DNA of 25,978 nucleotides from Betaproteobacteria bacterium (GTDB lineage: Bacteria; Pseudomonadota; Gammaproteobacteria; Burkholderiales; SG8-39): NCBI GenBank assembly GCA_027317055.1, contig DAHVFK010000007.1, forward strand, positions 1 through 25,978. Reading direction: 5' to 3'. Below are positions 1 to 8,000 of the stretch, one piece after another (within the stretch, counting starts at the first letter, position 1; every line of letters starts with the position of its first letter). The notes under the pieces are model-generated. The model was given only the letters and a program-made list of their open reading frames with translations. It was not told the DNA's origin and ran no database searches. Position numbers and translations under genes: made by a program.

Positions 1-1137
1 GGACCGAAGCTCGCCTGCCGCGGCGAGAACGAGATTGACGCGGCTGGGCGGGTGCTGATTCCAGGGTTGATTGAAAGCCACCTGCACCTGGAAAAGGCGT
101 TCGTGAAGGATCGCAAGCCGAACCGCTCCGGCACCCTGATGGAGGCGATCGCGGTGACTGCGTCGCTCAAGCCGACGTTCACGCGCGAGGATATCGAGAA
201 GCGTTCGCGCCAGGTGCTGCGACGCCTGGTCGCCTTCGGCAGCACGCACGTGCGGGCACATGCGGAATTCGATCCGGCGCAGGGCTTCACCGGATTCGAC
301 ACGGTGCTCGACCTGAAGCGCGAGTTTGCGGACGTGATCGACATCCAAGTCGTCGCGTTCCCTCAGGAAGGAATCCTGAAAACGCCCGGCACGGACGCGA
401 TGATGGTCGAGGCGATGAAAAAGGGCGCGGACGTTGTGGGCGGCATTCCGTATAACGATTCCAGCGCGAACGAACACATCGACTGGGTATTCAAGCTCGC
501 GCGCGAATTCGACAAGGACCTCGATTTTCATCAGGATTTCCGCGACGACGCCGACGCGATGTCGATCGAGTATCTCGCGCGAAAAACGATTTTGTCGAAG
601 TACGAGGGGCGCGTCAGCGTGGGTCATCTGACGGCGCTCGGCGCCGCGCCGGTGGAGCGCCGCAACGAGATCATTTCGCTGCTGAAGGACGCCGGAATCT
701 CGGTGATGTGCCTGCCGGCGACCGACCTGCACCTGGGCGGCCGCAAGGACGAAAACAACGTTCGCCGCACGCTGACTCCGGTGCGGGCGCTGCGCGACGG
801 CGGAGTGAACGTCTGTCTCGCCACCAATAACATCTGCAATGCATTCACGCCATACGGCACCGGCGACCTGCTGCAGATCGCGGCGCTTGCGCTGCCCGTT
901 TGCCATCTTGGTGGAGCGGACGATCAGGCGTCCGTGCTCCCGATGCTGACGACCAATCCGGCCAAAGCGCTCCGCCTTGCGAACTACGGACTTGCGGTTG
1001 GCAAGGACGCGGATCTCGTGCTGCTCGACACGCAACGGGTCGCCGACGTGATCATCGATTTGCCCGATCGCCACACGGTGGTCAAGCGCGGCCGAGTCGT
1101 CGCCAGGACGACGCGCAGCGTGGACTACGCGTTCTAG
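1..1137 (+). CDS. Cytosine-deaminase-like amidohydrolase, 5' end missing
   Basis: The frame is open from the first base of the window, so the N-terminus lies outside it and no start can be given. The order of motifs is that of the cytosine deaminase branch of the amidohydrolase superfamily: SHLHLEKA (metal HxH at 79-87), HQDFRDDAD (His at 529-531), VGHLTALG (His at 625-627) and ATNNICNAFTPYGTG (from 820), ending with the usual C-terminal strand VVKRGRVVA. Compared from memory with E. coli CodA, the HCDE motif is HQDF, so the proton-shuttling Glu is Phe, and the metal-binding Asp of the GHDD motif is Asn (826-828). The fold assignment is firm, but cytosine deamination is doubtful and the substrate is unknown. 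The DUF1097 gene starts 49 bases downstream, so the two are probably cotranscribed. Confidence 0.85.
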   Translation, partial: GPKLACRGENEIDAAGRVLIPGLIESHLHLEKAFVKDRKPNRSGTLMEAIAVTASLKPTFTREDIEKRSRQVLRRLVAFGSTHVRAHAEFDPAQGFTGFDTVLDLKREFADVIDIQVVAFPQEGILKTPGTDAMMVEAMKKGADVVGGIPYNDSSANEHIDWVFKLAREFDKDLDFHQDFRDDADAMSIEYLARKTILSKYEGRVSVGHLTALGAAPVERRNEIISLLKDAGISVMCLPATDLHLGGRKDENNVRRTLTPVRALRDGGVNVCLATNNICNAFTPYGTGDLLQIAALALPVCHLGGADDQASVLPMLTTNPAKALRLANYGLAVGKDADLVLLDTQRVADVIIDLPDRHTVVKRGRVVARTTRSVDYAF

Positions 1138-1186
1138 CCGGCAAGTCGTCGGATATGTTGTCGAATGTAAATATCAGGGAGAGAAA

Positions 1187-1678
1187 ATGAAAAAGCCGCC
1201 AGCTGAAGTCGTCGCATCTTTACTCGCCGTCACCACCCTTCTTACGCCGTATCACTTGCCTCCGTGGGCCATCTTCATCAGTTGGGCGGGCACGTTTGCA
1301 ATGGGCGGTCCGAGCAAGGAGAACCTGAAGCGGATTTGGCCGGTGATGCCGATCGGATCGCTCGCCGCCTTTCTGATTGTGCTGGGCTTCAACGAGGCGG
1401 CGCGGCACTTCACGGGCAACGCCTTCCTGTTCGCGCAGATGGTGATCCTGTTCACGCTGAACGGGAGCATGATGCTGCTGGGACGAATCCGCAGCCTGAG
1501 CTTCATACCGGGGATGTTTTTCGGTTTTGCGACGTATTTCGCAACGATCTTTGGCGGCTTCAGCCCGGTGCCGAACAGTCCCTTTGTCTGCCTTTTGGCG
1601 GCGATCGGAATGAATGCGATCGGACCCCTCTACGCCTGGATTACCGTCAACTTCTCGGCGCCACACGCCGCCCACTGA
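1187..1678 (+). CDS. DUF1097 family inner-membrane protein
   Basis: This 163-residue, strongly hydrophobic protein has about five predicted membrane segments separated by short polar loops, including an N-terminal helix that contains LLTPYHLPPW and a GMFFGFATYFATIFGG stretch near residue 110. Length and pattern fit the DUF1097 family (E. coli YcdZ type), whose function is not established. The start is supported by AGGGAG at 1176-1181, five bases before the ATG. It follows the amidohydrolase gene closely. A role in uptake or export of that enzyme's substrate is an inference from position only. Confidence 0.75.
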   Translation: MKKPPAEVVASLLAVTTLLTPYHLPPWAIFISWAGTFAMGGPSKENLKRIWPVMPIGSLAAFLIVLGFNEAARHFTGNAFLFAQMVILFTLNGSMMLLGRIRSLSFIPGMFFGFATYFATIFGGFSPVPNSPFVCLLAAIGMNAIGPLYAWITVNFSAPHAAH

Positions 1679-2016
1679 GGGCCGATCGTCAGGGCGGGGT
1701 TTCGCCTGGGTACGCGCGCTTGCGCGCGTTTCGCCGCTGCAGGCGCAGGCACGGGTAATGCGGGTGTCGCACCACGGCGGGACGTCGGTATACGACACGC
1801 TGACGGGCTTCGTCGCGGCAGCCGAAGCTGCCGACGCAGCCTGCCTTACCGGCATGTCAAATTTCGGGGTGAGCGAGAATTCTGGAGGTGCCGGATGTTG
1901 CTGATGCGAATGCTCGCCTACACTAGTCATCTTGCGCCAAAGGCGGACAGCGTCGCGGGAGGGCGTTTGTCCGGTTAGCGTGCCCAAACCATTCGAAAGT
2001 TCTCCGAGGGCTCGAT
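1679..2016. other. Non-coding gap before the LysR gene
   Basis: No credible gene was found in these 338 bases. A perfect self-complementary element at 1712-1729 (ACGCGCGC, TT, GCGCGCGT) can fold into a seven-base-pair hairpin just after the DUF1097 stop, but only TTT follows it, so it is a weak terminator candidate. An open frame around 1750-1904 has GC-rich third positions and could be a decayed gene, but it matches no family I recognise. GAGGG at 2006-2010 is the probable ribosome binding site of the next gene. Confidence 0.5.
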
Positions 2017-2961
2017 TTGCCGGATTTTCAGAAAAACCAGATCGATGCGGAGATGCTGCAAACGTTCGCCACTGTCGCGCAGCTGCGCAGTTTTTCGGCT
2101 GCGGCCGAACTGCTGCACAAGACCACTTCGGCGATCAGTTACCGGATTAAGACGCTCGAGGACAGTCTGGGCACGCCGCTGTTCCAGCGCACGACTAGGT
2201 CGGTCACGCTGACGCCATCCGGCGAGGTCTTACTCGAAAAGGCGAGCCTGATTTTTGAGTGGCTGCATACGCTGCCCGAGGAATTGAGGCAGGTCAGGGA
2301 CGGGATCGAGCCGCATTTCACCCTGGTGGTGAACAATCTGCTCTATGACGCGGAGGCGATCGCCTTTCTCCTCGAGCACCTCGTCGAGCATTTCCCGCAT
2401 TCCGCGTTCGAGGTGCGACGCGCGGTCTACATGGGCGTATGGGATGAATTGATACACAACGGCGGGCAGATGGCGGTGGGGGTCCCCGGTTTCCATACCA
2501 TCGACGACGAGTTCGCGACCGAACCGCTTGGGGTCGTCAACTGGGTGTTTGTCGTTCCGCCTCACCATCCCTTGGCGTCCGCGCCGGCGCCTCTAGGCAA
2601 CGAGCTGCTGCGGCGCTTTCCGGCCGTCAATGTCCGGGACACATCACATCGGCTGACGAAGCGCACCGCCTGGAAACTGCCGGGACAGCAGGAGATCCTC
2701 GTGCCCGATCTTGACGCCAAGGTCGCTTGTCACCGGCGGGGATTGGCCGTGGGGTTTCTGCCTGGCCCCGCGGCGCGTGAATTGATTCAATCGGAGCAGT
2801 TAGTGGAGTGCCGTGTCGAGGTCGGACGCCTGCCTTCTCCTCTGGCGCTGGCCTGGCGACGCAGAGGTGCCGGAAAAATCACGGCACACTTGCGCGAGCT
2901 GTGCGCTTCGCGCGACGCCCTAGTGCTGCCGTTGTTTGCCCCGATGGATCCGATCGACTAA
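2017..2961 (+). CDS. AllS-like LysR-family transcriptional regulator
   Basis: A 314-residue LysR-type regulator. The N-terminal winged helix-turn-helix spans residues 13-72 (FATVAQLRSFSAAAELLHK, then AISYRIKTLEDSLG and RTTRSVTLTPSGE), and an effector-binding domain fills the rest. The match extends along the whole length to what I recall of E. coli AllS, the activator of the allantoin genes allDCE: NNLLYDAEA, YMGVWDELIH, RRFPAVNVRD, LTKRTAWKLPGQ, EILVPDLDAKVA and PSPLALAWR. This is closer than a generic LysR match. The TTG start has GAGGG seven bases upstream; an in-frame ATG at 2053 is the alternative. It lies downstream of, and on the same strand as, the deaminase-like gene and the DUF1097 gene, which are plausible targets. 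Control of purine or allantoin catabolism here is an inference. Confidence 0.85.
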   Translation: MPDFQKNQIDAEMLQTFATVAQLRSFSAAAELLHKTTSAISYRIKTLEDSLGTPLFQRTTRSVTLTPSGEVLLEKASLIFEWLHTLPEELRQVRDGIEPHFTLVVNNLLYDAEAIAFLLEHLVEHFPHSAFEVRRAVYMGVWDELIHNGGQMAVGVPGFHTIDDEFATEPLGVVNWVFVVPPHHPLASAPAPLGNELLRRFPAVNVRDTSHRLTKRTAWKLPGQQEILVPDLDAKVACHRRGLAVGFLPGPAARELIQSEQLVECRVEVGRLPSPLALAWRRRGAGKITAHLRELCASRDALVLPLFAPMDPID

Positions 2962-3328
2962 CCATGTAGCGGAAGTGATGGCCAACCACCAGTCGCCTGG
3001 AAGCGGACAGGCCGGATGTCTCGGGCTGCTGCGGCCTGTCGGTTACTTTCGCGCCACCCACCCTGATTCCCTAGATCGTGAAGTCCCGGACGATGCCCGC
3101 GCCTCGTTGCGCTCACTGAGAAAATCGCGCAGCGAGCGAGGTCAGTAAGCGAACTCGAAGATGAGTATTTATACTTTCTTGTGCCAAAAGCGTGGAAAGA
3201 ATCTGGAAAGCTCCACGGAAATCGTTTTAGACCTTCCGTCCCTATTCGTTGAGCAGAAACGAGATTGGGGAACGGTTGCGCTGAGATCCGAGTGCTGCTG
3301 CAGCATCGGCGTGATATAGACTCGATTC
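2962..3328. other. Non-coding region with inverted repeats
   Basis: No credible gene was found in these 367 bases, which are visibly more AT-rich than the genes to the right. It contains a perfect nine-base inverted repeat (3006-3014 with 3032-3040) and a six-base one (CGTGGA at 3191-3196, TCCACG at 3212-3217). An imperfect pair (around 3111-3121 and 3140-3152) lies between them. None has a good T-tract, so intrinsic termination is unproven. An extended -10-like element (TGATATAGA, 3312-3320) sits just before the next start codon. Confidence 0.5.
3006..3040. repeat. Perfect inverted repeat downstream of the LysR gene
   Basis: GACAGGCCG at 3006-3014 is exactly complementary to CGGCCTGTC at 3032-3040, with a 17-base loop. 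It lies about 45 bases after the regulator's stop. The downstream bases (GGTTACTTTCG) are not a T-tract. It could be a Rho-assisted 3' end or a protein-binding site. Confidence 0.45.
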
Positions 3329-3583
3329 ATGCGCCTGGTTTTCGGCCGCCTGCCTCAGATGCTGGTGATGGCGAGTGTCGTCACCACGGCGCTGTTCGTG
3401 CCGGTCGTGGCGGTTCTCGGCGCGCTCGCGATGGGGCTGTTCGGCGTTTCGGTGCGCGCGTTCGTCACTTTCGGCGAAGCGCTCAACGCCGTTGAGGGCC
3501 TTGCGGCGTGGTGGGCCATCCTGTTCGTCCCCGGGCTGGTGTACAGCGCGTGCATGATGCCGTGGGGGGGCAAGAACACGTAA
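3329..3583 (+). CDS. Small two-helix membrane protein, unknown function
   Basis: An 84-residue protein with two hydrophobic segments, roughly residues 8-32 (ending VVAVLGALAMGLFG) and 55-75 (GLAAWWAILFVPGLVYSA). Short basic or polar ends suggest an inner-membrane protein. I do not recognise the family. No Shine-Dalgarno sequence is visible. Instead TAGACT (3317-3322) ends six bases before the ATG, which would fit a leaderless transcript. The truncated VOC gene begins ten bases after its stop. Hydrophobic organisation and GC-rich third positions favour a real gene; an opposite-strand frame over the same bases looks like a shadow. Confidence 0.5.
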   Translation: MRLVFGRLPQMLVMASVVTTALFVPVVAVLGALAMGLFGVSVRAFVTFGEALNAVEGLAAWWAILFVPGLVYSACMMPWGGKNT

Positions 3584-3593
3584 TCGATCTAGA

Positions 3594-3938
3594 ATGGCGG
3601 CCTCCGCCGCTACCGCCGTTCATTCCATGGCAATCGACGAGCAGCGCCTGCGCAGCACCGCGACTCCCGCCGGTCTTCCTTTCGACATCCGCAAGATCGG
3701 CCACATAGTATTGCGGGTGACGGATCTCGCGCGCTCGGTCGATTTCTACACCCGGGTGCTGGGGTTCAGGGTGTCGGACGTCTATCCTGAGGCAATGATG
3801 CCCGGTGGCATGGTTTTAATGCGCTTCGGCGCCGACCATCACGGCGTGGCGCTCGCGCCGCACGTGGCCGGTTTCCGCGACCCGCCGAGCTGGACGCCGC
3901 GATCGTCGCCGAGCGTGCGCTGCCCGATCCGCGGCTGA
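3594..3938 (+). pseudogene. VOC/glyoxalase-fold protein, 3' truncated
   Basis: Residues about 29-87 give a clear first half of a vicinal-oxygen-chelate (glyoxalase/extradiol dioxygenase) domain: IRKIGHIVLRVTDLARSVDF, then YTRVLGFRVSD and GGMVLMRFGADHHGVALAP, with the first metal His in GHIVL. The second half, which supplies the remaining metal ligands, is absent: the frame runs into low-complexity sequence (PPSWTPRSSPSVRCPIRG) and stops. A different frame from about 3881 reads AELDAAIVAERALPDPRLKG and stays open into ligJ. A deletion, or a frameshift plus a fusion junction, would explain this. An alternative start is ATG 3627. A sequencing error cannot be excluded, but a single base change would not restore a full VOC domain. 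Confidence 0.55.
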
Positions 3939-4015
3939 AAGGCGTGATCCCGGACTCTGCCGCTGCGGCCGCCGCCTGGCGCAGGCCATCGAGCCGAACT
4001 GTTCGGCGAAATGAC

Positions 4016-5038
4016 ATGATCATCGACTGTCACGGCCATTACACGACGGCGCCCAAGGCGCTCGAGGATTACCGCAAGCGCCAGCTCGAGGAGTTCGGCA
4101 CGCCGGGGCATGCGCCGGCGAAGGGCGAGGTGGCAATCAGCGACGACCAGATCCGCGCGAGCCTCGAATCGGCCCAGCTGCGCATGCAGCGCGAGCGCGG
4201 CACCGACTTGACGATTTTCTCGCCGCGCGCGAGCGCCATGGGCCACCACCTGGCCGACGCGACGACGAACCGGTTCTGGTCCGAGCACTGCAACGAGCTG
4301 ATCCAGCGCGTGTGCGGGCTCTACCCGGATAACTTCGTTGGCGTGTGCCAGCTGCCGCAGACCCCCGGCGTGCGCCTGGCCAACTGCATCGCCGAGCTCG
4401 AGCGCTGCGTGAACGAGTTCGGCTTCATCGGCTGCAACCTCAACCCCGATCCCTCGGGCGGCTACTGGACCGACCCGCCGCTGACCGACCGCTGGTGGTA
4501 TCCGCTGTACGAGAAGATGGTCGAGCTCGAGGTGCCGGCCATGATCCACGTCAGCGGCTCGTGCAACCCGAACTTCCACGCCACCGGGGCGCATTACATC
4601 AACGCCGACACCACCGCGTTCATGCAGCTGCTCACCGCCGACCTGTTCAGCGACTTCCCGACGCTCAAGTTCGTCATCCCGCACGGTGGCGGCGCGGTGC
4701 CCTACCACTGGGGGCGCTACCGTGGTCTGGCGCAGGACATGGGCCGCCCGCCGCTCGGGGAGCTGCTGCTCGACAATGTCTTCTTCGACACCTGCGTCTA
4801 CCACCGGCCCGGGATCGAGCTGCTGCTCAAGGTGATCCCGGCCGACAACATCCTGTTCGCTTCCGAGATGGTGGGCGCGGTGCGCGGCATCGACCCCGAG
4901 AGCGGGCACCCCTACGACGACACCAAGCGCTACATCGACTCGATCGACTGGCTCGCCCCCGCCGAGCGCGAGAAAATTTTCAGGGGCAACGTCGAAAGGG
5001 TCTATCCGCGCTTCGCACGGCGCGCTCGTCTGGCCTAG
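4016..5038 (+). CDS. ligJ: 4-oxalomesaconate hydratase (LigJ), amidohydrolase superfamily
   Basis: This 340-residue protein matches LigJ, which hydrates 4-oxalomesaconate to 4-carboxy-4-hydroxy-2-oxoadipate in the protocatechuate 4,5-cleavage (and gallate) pathway. The zinc ligands described for Sphingobium LigJ fall at the same numbers: His6 and His8 (DCHGH), His178 (MIHVSG) and Glu284 (LFASEM), and His223 is present (VIPHGGG). Length fits the family (about 340). The start at 4016 gives MIIDCHGHYTT, the conserved N-terminus; a longer in-frame start is possible but adds low-complexity sequence. ATG-ACA-TGA at 4011-4019 overlaps the start codon. No ligK/galC, ligI or ligAB gene is next to it, so the rest of the pathway must be elsewhere. 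Confidence 0.9.
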   Translation: MIIDCHGHYTTAPKALEDYRKRQLEEFGTPGHAPAKGEVAISDDQIRASLESAQLRMQRERGTDLTIFSPRASAMGHHLADATTNRFWSEHCNELIQRVCGLYPDNFVGVCQLPQTPGVRLANCIAELERCVNEFGFIGCNLNPDPSGGYWTDPPLTDRWWYPLYEKMVELEVPAMIHVSGSCNPNFHATGAHYINADTTAFMQLLTADLFSDFPTLKFVIPHGGGAVPYHWGRYRGLAQDMGRPPLGELLLDNVFFDTCVYHRPGIELLLKVIPADNILFASEMVGAVRGIDPESGHPYDDTKRYIDSIDWLAPAEREKIFRGNVERVYPRFARRARLA

Positions 5039-5088
5039 CCGAGAGGGACAGCGTACGATTGCCTCATCAGGCAGGAGGTACGCGCACC

Positions 5089-8000
5089 ATGTGGAAGCCG
5101 CGGCGGCAGGCGCAGGACGAGGCACCGTTCGACAACGCCGCCCAGCTCCGGCTCATCATCGACAACATCCCGGCGCTGTCGGTCGCATACGACGAGAACC
5201 TGCGCTGCCTGTTCGCCAACAAGCGCTTCGCCGAGCGCTTCGGCCTGACGCGCGCCAACATCGTCGGCAGGCACCTGCGCGAGATCGTCGGCGAGGCGGC
5301 GTTCCTGGAGGTCAAGCGCCACTTCGACCGTGTGCTCGCGGGCCATCCGACGAGCTACATGCGCACGCAGACGCTCGCCAGCGGCGAGCGGCGCCACCTG
5401 GAAGTGGAGTTGATTCCGCGCATCGAGCGCAACGGCATCTGCCGCGGCCTGTTCGCGGTCACCACCGACGTCACCGAGCGCAAGCGCGAGGAGCAGCTGA
5501 GGATTCTGGGCCATGCGGTGCGCAGCGCGATCGCGACTGCGGACAGCAGTCCGGCGGCGATTCGCGAGGTGATCCGCGCGATCTGCGAGTCCGAGCGCTG
5601 GGACTGCGGCCGGTACTTCCGGCCACCGGCGCCCGCGGCGCCGCTGCGCCTGGCCGAGGGCTGGGGCATCGACGAGCCCGAAATCCAGGAATTCCTCGAG
5701 CGCTCGAAGCAGATCGAGTACCAGCCGGGGGTCAGCCTCATCGGCCAGGTCTGGAGCTCGGGCGAGGCGTTTTGGATTCCGGACATGTCAAAGGACCCGC
5801 GCGCGCTGCGTAAGGCGTATTCGTCGAGCTTGATCGCGGGCGGAGCCTTCATCTTTCCGGTCAAGGTGCAGGAGCAAGTGATCGCCGTGCTGACGTTCAA
5901 CAGCCGCGAGCGGCGCCTGCCCGACGAGCGGCTGCTGCAGGTCATCCTCAACATCGGCAGCCAGATCGGCGAGTTCCTCCAGCGCAAGGACGCCGAGCAG
6001 CAGCTGCGCGACAGCGAGGCGCGTTATCGCAGCCTGGCGGACCTGGCCGCGGACATCTACTGGGAGCAGGACTCGCAATACCGCTTCACGAAGATTTCCG
6101 GCACGCACGCGAAGCTGGTCGAGGCCACGCGCGGCCACATCGGCAAGGCGCGCTGGGAATGCGACTACATCAACATGGGCCAGGAGGAGTGGGCCGCGCA
6201 CCGCGCCCTGCTCGATGCGCGCCACCCGTTTCGCGACCTCGAGCTGTACAAGGTGATCGACGCCGGCGAGCCGGTGGCGATCAACGTCAGCGGCGAACCG
6301 GTGTTCGACGCGCTGGGAAGCTTCCTCGGCTACCGCGGCGTCGCGCGCGACGTCACCGCGCGCAAGCGGGCCGATCAGCTGCTGAACCTCGAGCACACGG
6401 TCACGCGCGCGCTGGCGGATGCGACAACCGTTGCCGCGGCGCTGCGCGAGAGCATGCGCGCCATCTGCGAATCCGAAAACTACGATTGCGGGCGCTACTT
6501 CGAGTTCGATCCCGCTCATAACGTGATGGCGTTCCGCGAATGCTGGTACGTGGAGGATGAGGCCGTACGGCGCTACGTCGCGGCCTCGGGCGGTTTCCGC
6601 TACGCGCGCGGGGAGGGTCTGGTAGGGACGGCCTGGCAGTCGGGCGGGCCGCTCTGGGTGCCCGACGCCCGAAACGACCCGCGCGTCGCGCATCCCCAGC
6701 TGGCGCGCGAGACGGGGATGAGTGCCGTGCTGAATTTCCCCGTGCTGTTCGAAGGACGGATCATCGGCATCATTTCGATCATCAGCCGCCGCGTTCCGCG
6801 GCCGGACGAGCGCCTGCTGCGGTCGTTGGGCATCAGCGGCAGCCAGATCGGGCAGTTCCTGGAACGCAAGCGGGTCGAGGAGCGCCAGGCGGTTCATGCA
6901 CGCTATCAGGAGAGCATCGCGCGCTTCGGCCAGTTCGCGATCGGCACGCGGGAGGATTTCAGCGATCTAGTTGAGTCCGCCGTGCGCGGCCTGTTCGAGG
7001 GATTGCGCGCCGACACGGTGGCCTACGTCGAGCCGGGCACCGAACCGGGCCAGATCGTCGCGCCGGCGGTCTTGGGCGCGGCGAGCGACACGGGCGGCGA
7101 GCGCGCCGTCGCCGTCCCGGAGGGCGCATTCAATTCGCTCCTCGCGCAGGGCGCGCGCCGCGTGAGCGGCGAGCGGCTGCTGCCGTTCAGCTGGGCGGAC
7201 GCGATGGCGAGCACCATGATCGTGCCCGTGCGCGGCGCGCGGCTTGCGCCCGGTGCGCTGTGCGCGGTCGCCCGACGGCCGAACGCCTTCGGCGACGACG
7301 AGCTCAACTTCGTCGACGCCACGGTGACTGTCCTTTCCACCGCGCTGCAGCGCATCGACAACGAGCGGCAGCTGGAATTCATGGCCCGTTTCGACGGCCT
7401 GACCGGCCTTCCGAACCGCGCGCTGTTCGCGGACCGGTTCTCGCAGATGATCGTGCAGGCGCGGCGGCACACGGCGCAGCTCGGCGTGCTGTTCATCGAC
7501 CTGGACGACTTCAAGCTCGTGAACGACACCCTGGGCCATGCCGCAGGCGACGAGCTGCTGCGCCAGACCGCGGCGCGCATCCAGGCGGCGCTGCGCTCCG
7601 GCGACACCGTCGCGCGCATCAGCGGCGACGAGTTCGCGGCCATCCTGGGCGATCTCGCGCGCGCGGAGGACGCCGCGCTGGTGGCGGAGAAGATCATCGG
7701 CCGCCTGTCGCAGCCGATCGAGCTGCGCGGAAAGGAAACGTTCATCACGGCGAGCATCGGCGTCGCGGTCTTCCCCGCGGACGGCGACAACGCCGAGACG
7801 CTGCTGGGCGCCGCGGACGCGGCGATGTATCGCGCCAAGCAGTCCGGGCGCAACAGCTACCAGTTCTTCACGCCCGAAATTGCCCAGCGCTCGCGTGTGC
7901 GCAGGCAGCTGGCCGGCGAGCTCAGGCGCGCGCTCGAGCGCGAGGAATTCGAGCTCTTCTACCAGCCGAAATACACGCTCCAGGATCGGCTCGCCTGCTC

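Noticed and set aside
1750..1904. Plus-strand frame with GC-rich third positions (contains VSHHGGTSVYDTLTGF)
   Set aside because: Could be a gene remnant, but it has no clear start, ends in low complexity and matches nothing I know. It is only mentioned in the gap entry.
1220..1987. 255-codon frame opposite the DUF1097 gene and the gap after it
   Set aside because: Low-complexity basic sequence; the DUF1097 reading has membrane helices, a ribosome binding site and family resemblance.
3839..5125. 428-codon frame opposite ligJ
   Set aside because: The ligJ frame has all catalytic residues; the opposite frame has none of any family and no ribosome binding site.
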